Made by a program: the position numbers and the translations under genes. This document shows positions 42,037 to 51,247 of a stretch of 64,000 nucleotides of DNA, piece by piece (the stretch's first letter is position 1; every line of letters begins with the position of its first letter). Below the pieces are notes generated by a model. That model was given only the letters and a program-made list of their open reading frames with translations, made no database searches and was not told where the DNA came from. This DNA is from JBOGWA01 sp050693155 (GTDB taxonomy: Bacteria; Actinomycetota; UBA4738; CALAEC01). The stretch lies in the NCBI GenBank assembly GCA_050693155.1, contig JBOGWA010000146.1, positions 12,298 through 76,297 on the forward strand. Direction: 5' to 3'.

Positions 42037-43296
42037 TCACTCCGTCATGAGCGCCCCACGGCGCATGCGAAGCCCCGCAATGCCCACCGTCGTCATCGCG
42101 ACCGCCGCACCGATCAGCCACGGCTGAACCAAGACGACCCCACCCGCCACCGCGACGAGCCCCGACGCCGCCAGCTCACCCGTTTCGTGGGTGAGCGCGA
42201 ACAGCCCACTCACCTTCCCGGGTTGCTCTGCGACCCGCTGGATGAGGGCATCCCCGGCGGCGACGACGATTGCATAGCCCAGCCCGAGGACGATGCTGCC
42301 GAAGACGGCCGCCGCCATCGTCCCAAGCGCCACGTAGACGAGGAACCCCATCCCTCCCCCACCGATCCCCAGGACGATGAAGTTCTCCTCCCGTCCAGCT
42401 CCCCGTTTCAGCTTGGAGAGAAAGAACGAGCCGGCCACGGCTCCGACTCCGGACAGGGACCACAGCAGCCCGAGGGTGTCCTGGCCGCGACCGAGGACAT
42501 CCTTGACGAACAGCGGCTCCAGCGGGATCAAGAGCCCCAGGAGAAACCACGCCGTGAGCGTGTACCCGAGCAACCTCCGGAGTTCCGGGACCACCCAGGC
42601 TTCCCGCGCCCCCGCCGCCAACTCGGTGATGCTGACTCGCTCCTCCATCGATGTCGCGCGGGGGTCGGGAAGCGTCGAGGCGATCGCGGCGGCGACCAGC
42701 GCCGCGGCTCCGATGAGAAGGTACGGGGCGTCCTGTCCCACGTTCCGCGCGATGAAGCCACCGAGGACGGGACCGATGAGCAGCGGGATGTGGCGCACGA
42801 CGCCAAGCAGTCCGTTGGCCCGAACCAGAAGGTCCTCCGGGATGAGCCGGGGAACGAATGCGCCGCGGGCCGGGACGAGTACGCCGGCGGCAAGACCCAT
42901 CAGGGCTGAGGTAACGAGCAGTCCACCAAGCGAGGCGGCGGCGAATGCGATGAGCGCCGCCCCCAGCTTCATCACGTTCCCAATGACGAGCATCCATTTC
43001 GGGCTCCATCGATCCGCCGGGATTCCGAACGGGGCGGCCGTCAGGATGAACGGTACGGACCACGAAGCCACCAGTGCTGCAAGCTCCCCAGGCGAGGCCC
43101 GAAACCCAAACGCCGCCTCCCCGAGGATTGCGACGAAGAACACCTCCCCCGCAAGGAACGAGAAGCCCTCGCCGACGGCCAGACGATAGAAAGGCGCTCC
43201 GAGTCGCGGGCCACGAAGCGCGGCCACGTCGAGCGCCGGCGGGATGTCGTGCGGAAGGGGTTCGGCTCCTTCAAGGGAGCTGTGTTTTTCGCTCAC
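42037..43296 (-). CDS. MFS transporter in the SOS operon
   Basis: A 419-residue transporter with 12 predicted membrane helices. The A-type loop motif GIPADRWSPKWMLVIGN after helix 2 and a FLSKLKRGAGREE loop at the halfway point fit the MFS; the overall look is that of DHA3-type exporters, but the substrate is unknown. The GTG at 43296 overlaps the dnaE2 stop by GTGA, and its own stop is three bases before the dinB ATG, so it is embedded and translationally coupled between the two polymerases. Confidence 0.88.
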   Translation of the reverse strand: MSEKHSSLEGAEPLPHDIPPALDVAALRGPRLGAPFYRLAVGEGFSFLAGEVFFVAILGEAAFGFRASPGELAALVASWSVPFILTAAPFGIPADRWSPKWMLVIGNVMKLGAALIAFAAASLGGLLVTSALMGLAAGVLVPARGAFVPRLIPEDLLVRANGLLGVVRHIPLLIGPVLGGFIARNVGQDAPYLLIGAAALVAAAIASTLPDPRATSMEERVSITELAAGAREAWVVPELRRLLGYTLTAWFLLGLLIPLEPLFVKDVLGRGQDTLGLLWSLSGVGAVAGSFFLSKLKRGAGREENFIVLGIGGGGMGFLVYVALGTMAAAVFGSIVLGLGYAIVVAAGDALIQRVAEQPGKVSGLFALTHETGELAASGLVAVAGGVVLVQPWLIGAAVAMTTVGIAGLRMRRGALMTE

Positions 43297-46200
43297 CAGC
43301 CGGACGAACCTCCGCTCGCATGCCAGAACTTTCTGGCGGGGACGTGAACATCAACGGGCCCAGGCCTGCCGCCCCGAAGCGCGTCGGCGAGCCTTCCCTC
43401 TCGCCGGGCCGCGTCCAGGACAGGCAGGTCCCAGGCCGCTTCCGCAACGATACTCACCCCCTTCACACCCGTTCGGCGGAGACGACCTCGGATCGCGAGG
43501 AGCGACGAGTGGAACACGACCCGGGCACACCGCTCCTGCGCCCGCTCGAAGACGGTGACGTCGACCGGCCCTGTCGCGTCGTCGAGGGTGAGGAAGATGA
43601 TTCGCTGTCCGCTCCTGACCGCGGGGGTCTGCGAGGCGACCTTCACCCCGGCGACCGTCACCCGCTCCCCGCCACGGTGGCGGGAGAGATCTCGGGACCG
43701 AACGGCGCCGAGATCGGCGAGGAGCGGCTCGTAGAACGAGATCAGGTGTCTCGAAGCGTCGACACCGAGCACTTCGAGCTCTGCTCGAACCCGCTCCCCG
43801 TCCGTGTACTCCCGAAGCCCAGGGGGGAGAGGCTCTCCCGCGAGGGAAAGCGCGAGCTGCTCGCCCTCCCACGGCGACTCGGCCGTCATCGCGAGGAACA
43901 GCCGATCTCGGCGGGTGCCGCTCTTCAGCTCGTCAAACGCCCCCGCGTGGGCGAGCGCCTCGGTCACTGGACGCGAGACGCGTGCTCGCCGGATGAAGTC
44001 TCCAACGCTCGCGAACGGCCGCTTTCCGAGGATCTCCCCGATCTCATCGTCCGAGATCCCATACACGTCCCGGAGCCCCAACCGAATCCCCCACCCGCTC
44101 TCCCGCCCTGGCGAGCCTGCGGACCACTCCCATCCTGGTGGAGGCGACGTGGCCCTCACCCATCCCGGTGAGCCTGCGCGGCTGCTCCGCTCAACGTCCT
44201 CGACGACGCCGGGAACATCGAATGATCCATCCGAAACCGGCGTCGTCTGCGGGATGTTTCGCTCCGCACCCCGCGCAGTCTCTCCCGTCCACAGGCGTGA
44301 TCCGTGCGTCACCAACCACGCTGGATGGGCGGAGGAGGCGAGCGTGGCGTTCCGAGGGGGGGAAGGAGGGGTGGTCTGCCTCGCCTTCACCAGGTCGGGA
44401 GCGGGTTCGACGGTGTAGTCGCGTTGGCTAGCGTTGATGTCGAGCGGGAGGATCGCTATGCCGTGCTCGCGAGCGTCCTCGAGGATGAGCCGCCGTGGGT
44501 ACATGCCGGGCTCGTGGGTAAGAACGCCGGCAAGGAAGTGCGCCGGGTAGTGCGACTTCAGCCATGCGGACTGGTACGTCGGGACGGCGAACGCGGCGGC
44601 GTGTGCCTTGCAGAACCCGAACGAGGCGAACGACGCGAGCTCACGCCACACCTTCTCGGCGTCGTCGGCGCCGAGCCCTCGGGCAGTGACCCGATACAGA
44701 AAATTGCGATGGAGCGAGTCGATCTCACCGTCGTCATCGAGGTGTCGCCGGATCCGATCGGCCTCCGCGAGCGAGCACCCGGACGCAGCGAGGACTCGCA
44801 TGACCTGCTCGTGGTAGACGATCACGCCGTGAGTCTCCTGGAGGATCGGTTTCAGCGACGGGTGAGCGTATCGAGGGCGCTCGAATCCGTGCCGGCGGTT
44901 CAAGAACGGCGCCACCATGTCGGACTTCACCGGGCCCGGACGGAAGAGCGAGATGTCGATGATGAGGTCCTCGAAGCGATCCGGCTGGAACTTCTGGAGA
45001 AGCTCTCGCTGCCCGGGGCTTTCGATCTGAAAGCAGCCGATCGTTCGTGATGCCCGGATCAACTCATAGGTCGCCGGGTCGTCGTTCGGGATCCGATCGA
45101 GATCAGCCCGCTCCCCCGTCGTCCGTTCGATCTCATCGAGCGCATGACGCATAGCCGAGAGCATCCGGACGCCCAGGACGTCGAGCTTGAGGAGCCCGAG
45201 GACCTCGACGTCGTCCTTGTCGGCCTGCACCATCCGATAGCCGCCGAATGACGGTTCCACCGGCGCCCGGTCGGGAAGGTCCTTCCCCGAGAGCACGATC
45301 CCGGAAGGGTGCAACGCGATGTGCCGGGGAAACCCGTTCAGTCGTTCCGCGACCCGAAAGAGCGTCTCGAGCTGTCCGGCAGCGAGATTCGAGCCGCGAA
45401 GCTCGGGGAGGTCGCGGATGGCCTCCCGGATCTTGCCTGCCCCGATGTGAGGGAATGCCTTCGAGACCCTGTCGACCTCGCCATCCGGATACCCAAGCGC
45501 CTTCCCGCTCTCTCTGATCGCGGACCGGGCTCGGTACGTATCGATCATCGCGACACACGCACATCGTTCCTCGCCATAGCGGGCCAGGATCGCGTCGTAG
45601 ACCTCTTCCCTGCGTGCCGATTCGACGTCGAGGTCGATGTCCGGAAGCTCGTCGCGGAGGGGGTTGAGGAATCGCTCGAAGAGCAGCCCGTGCCGGATCG
45701 GATCGACCTCGGAGATCTCGATCGCGTAACAAACGAGTGACCCCGCAGCCGAGCCGCGGCACGCGCACCGGATGCCCATCGCCTTTACCTCGGCGACGAT
45801 ATCGGCGACGGTGAGGAAGTAACCCGAGTAGCCCATTCGCCGGATTTGGTCGAGCTCGTGATCGAGGCGGCCGCGAACGTCCGGCGTCAGGTGAACCCCG
45901 CGGCGGCGAATCCCTTCGTGACACCGCTCGGCGAGAACCGAGGTCGCACTCCTGCCTCGAGGCGTCGGAAACTCCGGGAAGTGGACGGACCCGAGACCGA
46001 GGTCGACGTCACAGGCCTCGGCGATCCGTAGCGTGTTCCGAAGGAGGTCCGGGCGGTCGGCGAAGAGCATCCGCATCTCTCTCGGCGACTTGAGGTAGCC
46101 CTCGGCGTTCCTTCTGGTGACGTGGTGCGGGGCGACCGGAACGATCTCCCGCATGCACTCGAGCGCGTCGGCGAGGAAGGCGTCGCCGGACACGAGGTAC

Positions 46201-46829
46201 CGGACCGCGTTCGTCGCGACCGCGGGAAGCCGACCCTCCTCGGCGAGGCGCAGGAGGCGGCGGAGCTCCGATCGACTCCCCATCTCGAGGTGGTTCCTGA
46301 CCTCGATGAAGCAATCGTCGCCGAAGGCCTCTCGAAAGGACCGCGCCGCCTCACGAGCGGCCCCGGCAAGCCCAGCGACCGCGAGCATCCCGGGCTCCGA
46401 TTCAGGTCCGAGCAGGCAGACGAGGCCTTCCGTCCGCCCCCAGATCTCTCCCGGCCAGAGCCATGGATTCCCCCGCTCTTTGGCATGCGCAGCCGTGATC
46501 AGCCGGCACAGATTCGCGTACCCCAGATCGTCTTTCGCCACGACCACGATCCAGTTCGTTGAGGACCGACCGGCGCCGGAGGAGCGACGTCGGCACGGGC
46601 GGCCATCGCCGGCAAAGGACGAGACGGTGAGTTGGGCGCCGAGGATGGGTTTGACGCCGAGGTCGCGGCAGGCGGTGACGAAGCGGGCGACGCCGGTGAG
46701 CGAGTCGCTGTCGGTGAGCGCAACCGCCGGCATTCCAAGCTCGGCCGCCCGAACCGCGAGGGATTCGGGGGAGAACGCCCCATCCTTCAGGGAGAAGTAC
46801 GACCGGCAGTGGAGGTGAACGAAGGCCAC
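43293..46829 (-). CDS. dnaE2: Error-prone DNA polymerase DnaE2 (ImuC)
   Basis: The 1178-residue protein is a C-family polymerase of the mutagenic DnaE2 type. Its PHP domain begins FVHLHCRSYFSLKDGAFSPE: the H-x-H pair of DnaE is H-x-R, so the PHP is probably inactive. The polymerase core has CRGSAAGSLVCYAIE and the catalytic Asp pair in LPDIDLDVESARREEV; FGFCKAHAAAFA is also conserved. An unusual low-complexity insert (about 812-912, Pro, Ser, Gly, Trp-rich) interrupts the region before GIRLGLRDVYGI. A C-terminal OB fold follows. DnaE2 acts in SOS mutagenesis; here a LexA box controls the operon. GTG start. Confidence 0.96.
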   Translation of the reverse strand: MAFVHLHCRSYFSLKDGAFSPESLAVRAAELGMPAVALTDSDSLTGVARFVTACRDLGVKPILGAQLTVSSFAGDGRPCRRRSSGAGRSSTNWIVVVAKDDLGYANLCRLITAAHAKERGNPWLWPGEIWGRTEGLVCLLGPESEPGMLAVAGLAGAAREAARSFREAFGDDCFIEVRNHLEMGSRSELRRLLRLAEEGRLPAVATNAVRYLVSGDAFLADALECMREIVPVAPHHVTRRNAEGYLKSPREMRMLFADRPDLLRNTLRIAEACDVDLGLGSVHFPEFPTPRGRSATSVLAERCHEGIRRRGVHLTPDVRGRLDHELDQIRRMGYSGYFLTVADIVAEVKAMGIRCACRGSAAGSLVCYAIEISEVDPIRHGLLFERFLNPLRDELPDIDLDVESARREEVYDAILARYGEERCACVAMIDTYRARSAIRESGKALGYPDGEVDRVSKAFPHIGAGKIREAIRDLPELRGSNLAAGQLETLFRVAERLNGFPRHIALHPSGIVLSGKDLPDRAPVEPSFGGYRMVQADKDDVEVLGLLKLDVLGVRMLSAMRHALDEIERTTGERADLDRIPNDDPATYELIRASRTIGCFQIESPGQRELLQKFQPDRFEDLIIDISLFRPGPVKSDMVAPFLNRRHGFERPRYAHPSLKPILQETHGVIVYHEQVMRVLAASGCSLAEADRIRRHLDDDGEIDSLHRNFLYRVTARGLGADDAEKVWRELASFASFGFCKAHAAAFAVPTYQSAWLKSHYPAHFLAGVLTHEPGMYPRRLILEDAREHGIAILPLDINASQRDYTVEPAPDLVKARQTTPPSPPRNATLASSAHPAWLVTHGSRLWTGETARGAERNIPQTTPVSDGSFDVPGVVEDVERSSRAGSPGWVRATSPPPGWEWSAGSPGRESGWGIRLGLRDVYGISDDEIGEILGKRPFASVGDFIRRARVSRPVTEALAHAGAFDELKSGTRRDRLFLAMTAESPWEGEQLALSLAGEPLPPGLREYTDGERVRAELEVLGVDASRHLISFYEPLLADLGAVRSRDLSRHRGGERVTVAGVKVASQTPAVRSGQRIIFLTLDDATGPVDVTVFERAQERCARVVFHSSLLAIRGRLRRTGVKGVSIVAEAAWDLPVLDAARREGRLADALRGGRPGPVDVHVPARKFWHASGGSSGW

Positions 46830-46841
46830 ACCTGCCCGCCC

Positions 46842-47162
46842 TTAGTCCCAGAGCCGCTCGAGATGCCAGCGGCCGGCCGAGCGGTCCCGGTAGAGGTCAC
46901 AGACCACCGTCTGACTGGGGGGTCCGCTCGCTGTACGTCCCTCGGCATTGGCGATTTTGGACGAGCTACCCCCCCGGACCCCCCGGGCCCTCACCTCGAC
47001 CCGCCAGTACTCGCGGTCGCGGCCGTCCTCCCACCAACGTCCCTCGATCCGCCAGCGGCCGATCACGTCGACGACGTGGTACGAACGGCCGTTCCACGAG
47101 AAGGCCGACGGCAGCCCGCCATCGAGGTCGACCTCGACCTGCTGGTCGTACCGCTTCGCCAC
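46842..47162 (-). CDS. DUF6504-family protein, first gene of the SOS operon
   Basis: A 106-residue soluble protein beginning with GTG (47162) after a GGGAGG site. Visible pattern: WNGRSYHVVDVIGRWRIEG near the N terminus, WWEDGRDREYWRVEV, and the terminal CDLYRDRSAGRWHLERLWD. Such Trp-rich proteins (DUF6504) are typically encoded beside dnaE2 or imuB in Actinomycetota, so a role in translesion synthesis is plausible but unproven. It is separated from dnaE2 by 12 bases and preceded by the LexA box. Confidence 0.8.
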   Translation of the reverse strand: MAKRYDQQVEVDLDGGLPSAFSWNGRSYHVVDVIGRWRIEGRWWEDGRDREYWRVEVRARGVRGGSSSKIANAEGRTASGPPSQTVVCDLYRDRSAGRWHLERLWD

Positions 47163-47182
47163 CGGGCCTCCCTTCAAGGGAA

Positions 47183-47198
47183 TCGAACATATGTTCGA
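47183..47198. promoter_or_regulatory. LexA-binding site (SOS box)
   Basis: TCGAACATATGTTCGA is a perfect 16-bp palindrome matching the Gram-positive/actinobacterial SOS consensus CGAAC-N4-GTTCG. It lies 20 bases before the DUF6504 start and at the predicted transcription start. Confidence 0.93.
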
Positions 47199-47206
47199 GA
47201 ACGCTA

Positions 47207-47236
47207 AACGTACTCCTCGGCTGCAGCAGTTGTCAA
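47207..47236 (-). promoter_or_regulatory. Predicted SOS operon promoter
   Basis: TTGACA (47231-47236) is followed after 18 bases by TACGTT (47207-47212), a weak -10. Initiation would fall near 47200, so LexA bound at 47183-47198 would block it. Confidence 0.5.
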
Positions 47237-47352
47237 GGGCGAGGAACGACCAGGTGGAAGGGCAATGGGGCCGGCGTGTGCCGGAGGAGCGACTTTCAGA
47301 TGGCGGAGCTCCGACGGCGCCGCCGGCTCCCACCAGGTGGGAAAGCGCTGGA

Positions 47353-47961
47353 TCAGGTACCGAGGAGGCAGCCGATCACCTCACCCGGAAGCCCGGGGAA
47401 GTCGAGGCCCGCGCCTCCGGTCACGAAGTCATACGGCGTCCCTGCCCACTTTCCCGACAGCCCCTCGTACGCACGGCGCCTCGGGTTTGCGCCCTCGTAC
47501 TGGAATCCTCGCCAGTCCGGGGAGAAGTATCCCATCGTCCCATACGGCGCCACCGCCGAGAGGCCGGAACCGAACTCGCGCTCCTCCACCAGGAAACGCC
47601 CGCGGAACGACGGCTTCTTTGCGAGCGCTCCCTTCACGTACCATCGTTTCACGAGGAGGAGATACCCCTTGTCGCTCGGCGGGGACTCGGGGCCTTCGAA
47701 GTACCGCATCGCGTCGACGATCCACTTCCCGCGCTCCCCCGTCGTCCGTCGAATTACTCGAAGCGGCTTCTGAAAGAGCGCCGTTTCATCCCCGGGGGTC
47801 GTCCATCCCTCGACGCAGCTGGGAGTCGGCGGCCCCACGGTTGCGCCCGGCCCCGGCGCCGCCGGACCTTCGGAAGGGTCGTCGCTGCAAGCGGCAAACA
47901 GAAGCGCTCCCGCAAGCACATACGTGAGCAATCGCGGGGACCGCAGAGGGAGGGTCGTCAC
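47353..47961 (-). CDS. Lipoprotein of unknown function
   Basis: A 202-residue protein starting at GTG 47961 with a signal segment and the lipobox LLFAAC, followed by an acidic, Pro/Gly-rich linker. The folded part (about 60-200) contains LLLVKRWYVKGALAKKPSFR, YGTMGYFSPDWRGFQYEGA and a final GEVIGCLLGT. I do not recognise the family. No catalytic motif is visible. It is divergent from the phosphoesterase gene with 46 bases between starts. It should be exported and lipid-anchored. Confidence 0.7.
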   Translation of the reverse strand: MTTLPLRSPRLLTYVLAGALLFAACSDDPSEGPAAPGPGATVGPPTPSCVEGWTTPGDETALFQKPLRVIRRTTGERGKWIVDAMRYFEGPESPPSDKGYLLLVKRWYVKGALAKKPSFRGRFLVEEREFGSGLSAVAPYGTMGYFSPDWRGFQYEGANPRRRAYEGLSGKWAGTPYDFVTGGAGLDFPGLPGEVIGCLLGT

Positions 47962-48007
47962 GACGCGGAAGGATAACCTCCGGGGAGCCCGATAAGATGG
48001 TTGCCCC

Positions 48008-49375
48008 GTGCCGAGGCGCGTTTCTCGTCGCCACTTCATCGGAACGTCGGCAGCTGCGGCCGCCGGCGTCCTTCTGTCCTCCCCGCGCTCCGGCCTGCGG
48101 GCACAGCCGGGCTCGGGTCCGAACGCCGATTCGATCGACACACAGTGGCCGATCAAGCGCGTCGTCTACCTCATGCTCGAGAACCGCAGCTTCGACAACA
48201 TCTTCGGCCGGTTCCCCGGAGCAAACGGCGCGACCGTGGGAGTTCGCGAAGGTCAAGAAGTCCCTCTGATCCGCTGTCCCGAGTGGCTGCCGGGCGACAT
48301 GCCTCATGACACGTTCTCGTATTACGTCCAGCTGAACGACGGGAAGCAAGATGGTTTCGCCCACGGGAAGTACGGACCCTTCTACGCCTACTCGCAGTTC
48401 GAGGAGCAACAGATCCCCAACTACTACCACTGGGGAAAGAACTACGTCCTCTGTGACAACTTCTTCCAATCTGCGATCGGCCCCTCGCATCCGAATCACC
48501 TCTTCTTCATCGCGGGCACCTCCGGTGGCGCGATCGACAACCCGGAAAACATCCGGGTTCGCGCGTACCCGGACGGCAGGCAGGTGAAATCGTGGGGCAT
48601 CGACGCCGACGGTGAGGCCGTCTACGTCTTCGTGAGAGACGAGCGGGGAAACCTCACCAAGCACAGCACCGCCTTCGACGTCCCGACCTATGGAGAGGAG
48701 CTCTCGAGGGCAAAGGTCGACTGGGCGTACTACGCGGCCGAGCCCCACCAGCCCGGATACATCTGGTCAGCCTACTCGGCCATCCCCAACGTTTTTTTGT
48801 CCGATCTCTGGGATCAGCACATCCGACCGGTGGACGACCTCCTCGCCGACATTCAGGCAAACGAGCTTCCGTCGGTGACGTGGATCACACCGCGGTTCCA
48901 GCTCTCCGACCATCCGCCGTTCAGCACCTGCCACGCCCACGATTGGGTGACCGACATTGTGAACTCCATCATGCGAAGCGCGATGTGGGACAGTGTCGCG
49001 ATCTTCATCACCTGGGACGAGTGGGGCGGCTTCTACGACCATGTGCCTCCGCCGTCACCCGATCCCGTCGGTTTCGGCTTTCGCGTTCCGATGCTCGTCG
49101 TCTCCCCGTACGCGCGCCACGGCTACATCGACGACGCGCTCGGAGAGTTCTCCTCTCCCCTGAAGTTCATCGCCGACAACTGGGACCTCCCCTACCTCAC
49201 CGATCGCGTGCGGGCGACGCACAACTTCGAGCACGTCTTCGACTTTTCGCAGAGCCTCCGGCGGCCCGACCCCCAGCCGAAGCTCAGGAACTGCACGAGT
49301 ACCGCATTTGAATTCCCCGAGGATTACGACGGGTGGCTCGAAGGTATTGAGCCGGATCCGCCGAAGATCGCCTAG
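48008..49375 (+). CDS. Tat-exported phosphoesterase (phospholipase C / AcpA family)
   Basis: A 455-residue protein with a twin-arginine signal, SRRHFIG followed by an Ala-rich hydrophobic stretch and a cleavage-like region near residue 32. The mature part begins VVYLMLENRSFDNIFGRFPG, the signature of the PF04185 phosphoesterase family (phospholipase C, AcpA). IGPSHPNHLFFIAG and the late block FITWDEWGGFYDHVPPP followed by RVPMLVVSPYAR complete the active-site pattern. It is expected to hydrolyse phosphodiesters outside the membrane; the substrate (phospholipid or other) is not determined. GTG start. Confidence 0.9.
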   Translation: MPRRVSRRHFIGTSAAAAAGVLLSSPRSGLRAQPGSGPNADSIDTQWPIKRVVYLMLENRSFDNIFGRFPGANGATVGVREGQEVPLIRCPEWLPGDMPHDTFSYYVQLNDGKQDGFAHGKYGPFYAYSQFEEQQIPNYYHWGKNYVLCDNFFQSAIGPSHPNHLFFIAGTSGGAIDNPENIRVRAYPDGRQVKSWGIDADGEAVYVFVRDERGNLTKHSTAFDVPTYGEELSRAKVDWAYYAAEPHQPGYIWSAYSAIPNVFLSDLWDQHIRPVDDLLADIQANELPSVTWITPRFQLSDHPPFSTCHAHDWVTDIVNSIMRSAMWDSVAIFITWDEWGGFYDHVPPPSPDPVGFGFRVPMLVVSPYARHGYIDDALGEFSSPLKFIADNWDLPYLTDRVRATHNFEHVFDFSQSLRRPDPQPKLRNCTSTAFEFPEDYDGWLEGIEPDPPKIA

Positions 49376-49395
49376 GGCTTTCCGATCGGGGGACC

Positions 49396-49424
49396 GCTCG
49401 CCCTCGCGCGAAGAGGGCGGGAGC
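49396..49424. terminator. Possible bidirectional terminator hairpin
   Basis: GCTCGCCCTC (49396-49405) pairs with GAGGGCGGGAGC (49413-49424) with a two-base bulge, in the 61-bp gap between convergent genes. No U-tract is present. Confidence 0.35.
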
Positions 49425-49436
49425 GCCCCTGGCGAG

Positions 49437-50201
49437 CTATCCCCCCGAACCCCCCGCCATCTCGGCGAGGGCCTCCGCGTACCGGCCGCCGTCGCCCTTC
49501 TGGACCGAGTCCAGCGTCGCCCCGCAATCCGTCAGGCTCTCCGCCCACCTGGCGGCAGCCCGCCGCGCCGGGTCGCCGAGGAGCCGGAGCGTGTCCTCGA
49601 CAACTCGCTCGAGAGCGCGGGTGGCCCCGTCGTGCATCCGGAGCAACCGCCGGAGACGCGGAAGGCGTACCAGCTCGTCGCGTGAGAGCGCGACAACCGC
49701 GGTTCTCACATCGAGCGCTTCGATGGATTCCCGATCCTCGTCCGAATGGACGATGACACACCGGGCCCGGCGGGCGACGAACGCCGCCGACGCCGCTTCG
49801 GGCGATGCTCCCAGCGCGCGTCCGATCGACGACGCTTCGTTCCGGCTCCGCTCCCCCAGCCGATCACCGTTTGCGATCAGCCCTCGAATCAACGGCCGGA
49901 GGTCGACTTCGTGCAGGATCACCAGCCCGGGGTACCGCGTGGCCAGCCGGTAGACTTCGCGATGCCTGGCGAAATTGCTCTCGAGCTCGTACACGGCGAG
50001 GTCGCTCGTCTCGAGCAGGTCCTCCGCGTCGGCCGGCGGCGGCCACGATGCTTCCACGAGACGGCGGCGCCCGAGGCCCAATCGAGCGAGCCGGGCGAGC
50101 GGCGAGCGTCGCCACCCAGAAGAGCCGCGCTCAAGCTCCGGCGAGAAGAAGACCACGCGGACCTTGAGGCGGTGGACCCTCGGGCGGCGACGGAGTCTCA
50201 T
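49437..50201 (-). CDS. Unknown protein, possibly a degenerate glycosyltransferase N-terminal domain
   Basis: A 254-residue soluble protein. Its middle has YELESNFARHREVYRLATRY, then PGLVILHEVDLRPLIRGLI, which resembles the PG-V-LHD-L segment of GT4-type glycosyltransferases that follow a donor domain; no C-terminal nucleotide-sugar site (E-x7-E) is present. The ATG at 50201 overlaps the stop of the GT4 gene by ATGA, so they are coupled. It may be a partner or remnant of a glycosyltransferase. The C terminus ends in Gly-rich GGSGG. Confidence 0.6.
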   Translation of the reverse strand: MRLRRRPRVHRLKVRVVFFSPELERGSSGWRRSPLARLARLGLGRRRLVEASWPPPADAEDLLETSDLAVYELESNFARHREVYRLATRYPGLVILHEVDLRPLIRGLIANGDRLGERSRNEASSIGRALGASPEAASAAFVARRARCVIVHSDEDRESIEALDVRTAVVALSRDELVRLPRLRRLLRMHDGATRALERVVEDTLRLLGDPARRAAARWAESLTDCGATLDSVQKGDGGRYAEALAEMAGGSGG

Positions 50202-51247
50202 CCGAGGAGCCGTTCCACAACCTCGGGCCACGCGGGAACCCGATCGCGCACGAATTGTTGCCCGGCTGCGCCGAGGCGCTCCGCAAGACCGTGGTCACCG
50301 ATGAGGCGGTCGAGAGCGTGCGCGATCGCACGAGGCTTTGGAGGGGGGATCAACCCGGTCTCCCCCTCGGCAACGAACTCGAGCGGGCCGCCGCTGTCGC
50401 TCGTCGTCACGACTGGCCGACGCACGGCCATCGCTTCGAGCGTGACGTATCCGTAGTCCTCGTCGAAGGGGCCGTAGTACACGGCGCCCGCTCCCGCATA
50501 GAGATCGAGGAGCCGTTCCTCCGAAACCGCCCCGGTCATTTCGACGCGGTTCCACAAGCCCCCATCCTCGATCTGTCTCCGGAGCGCGAACTCGTCGGCG
50601 CCGCTCCCGACCAGGATGAGCCGGGCCCCGCTGCGCACATGGCGCATCGCATCGATCGCGAGCGACTGGCGTTTGATCCCCTCGAGCCGACTTGGGAACA
50701 GGACGTAGTCTCCGTATGGCCCGGGCTCGCGCGCGAGGAGCGCCTCGTAGATCGACGACGGGTGATAGAGAGCCTCTGCGGACATCTCCAGATTGCGCAT
50801 GAGACGCTCCCTGACGTTGGCCGAGTTCGTGAAGATTCGCTTCGCCTCACCGAGCGCGATCCGGTCGGCGCTGTGGATCATCTCCCGAACCCGCGGCCCC
50901 TCTTCATGCGCCGCCAGGTCTCCGAAATCGGGGTGGTCCCAGAGCTCGTACGCCGTTCGGTGCTGGTGGATGAGCCAGACCACCTTTCGCTCGTGCCGCA
51001 CGAGGTAGGCCGGGAACTTCAGCGCGATCGTCATGTCGATCCGATCACCCCCGGTCTCGGAGAGGTCGAGGCTGCGCCAGAGCGCCATGTGATGAACCAG
51101 CTCCGACGGCGGGTACCACTTGAAGGGGATGCGCAGGAGCTCGACCTCGTGGCCTGCCTCGCGGAGGGCGCGCGCCAAGCTTTCCGTGTGCATCTCGGCG
51201 CCGCCACGCGCGAACGGCACCTGTGGATCGCAGATCGCGATCCTCAT
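50198..51247 (-). CDS. GT4-family glycosyltransferase
   Basis: A 349-residue GT-B enzyme. The N-terminal part has FARGGAEMHTESLARALREA with IHQHRTAYELWDHPDFGD, and the C-terminal part has ILVGSGADEF and the donor motif EDYGYVTLEAMAVRRPVVTT with the E-x7-E pair. It transfers a sugar from a nucleotide donor; acceptor and sugar are unknown. It overlaps the upstream coiled-coil gene by ATGA and the downstream gene likewise, making a three-gene unit. Confidence 0.92.
   Translation of the reverse strand: MRIAICDPQVPFARGGAEMHTESLARALREAGHEVELLRIPFKWYPPSELVHHMALWRSLDLSETGGDRIDMTIALKFPAYLVRHERKVVWLIHQHRTAYELWDHPDFGDLAAHEEGPRVREMIHSADRIALGEAKRIFTNSANVRERLMRNLEMSAEALYHPSSIYEALLAREPGPYGDYVLFPSRLEGIKRQSLAIDAMRHVRSGARLILVGSGADEFALRRQIEDGGLWNRVEMTGAVSEERLLDLYAGAGAVYYGPFDEDYGYVTLEAMAVRRPVVTTSDSGGPLEFVAEGETGLIPPPKPRAIAHALDRLIGDHGLAERLGAAGQQFVRDRVPAWPEVVERLLG

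Noticed and set aside
48008..49375. Assigning the Tat phosphoesterase to the same group as the permuted phosphatases
   Set aside because: It has the PF04185-type ENRSFDN signature and normal order, so it is a different branch of phosphoesterases.
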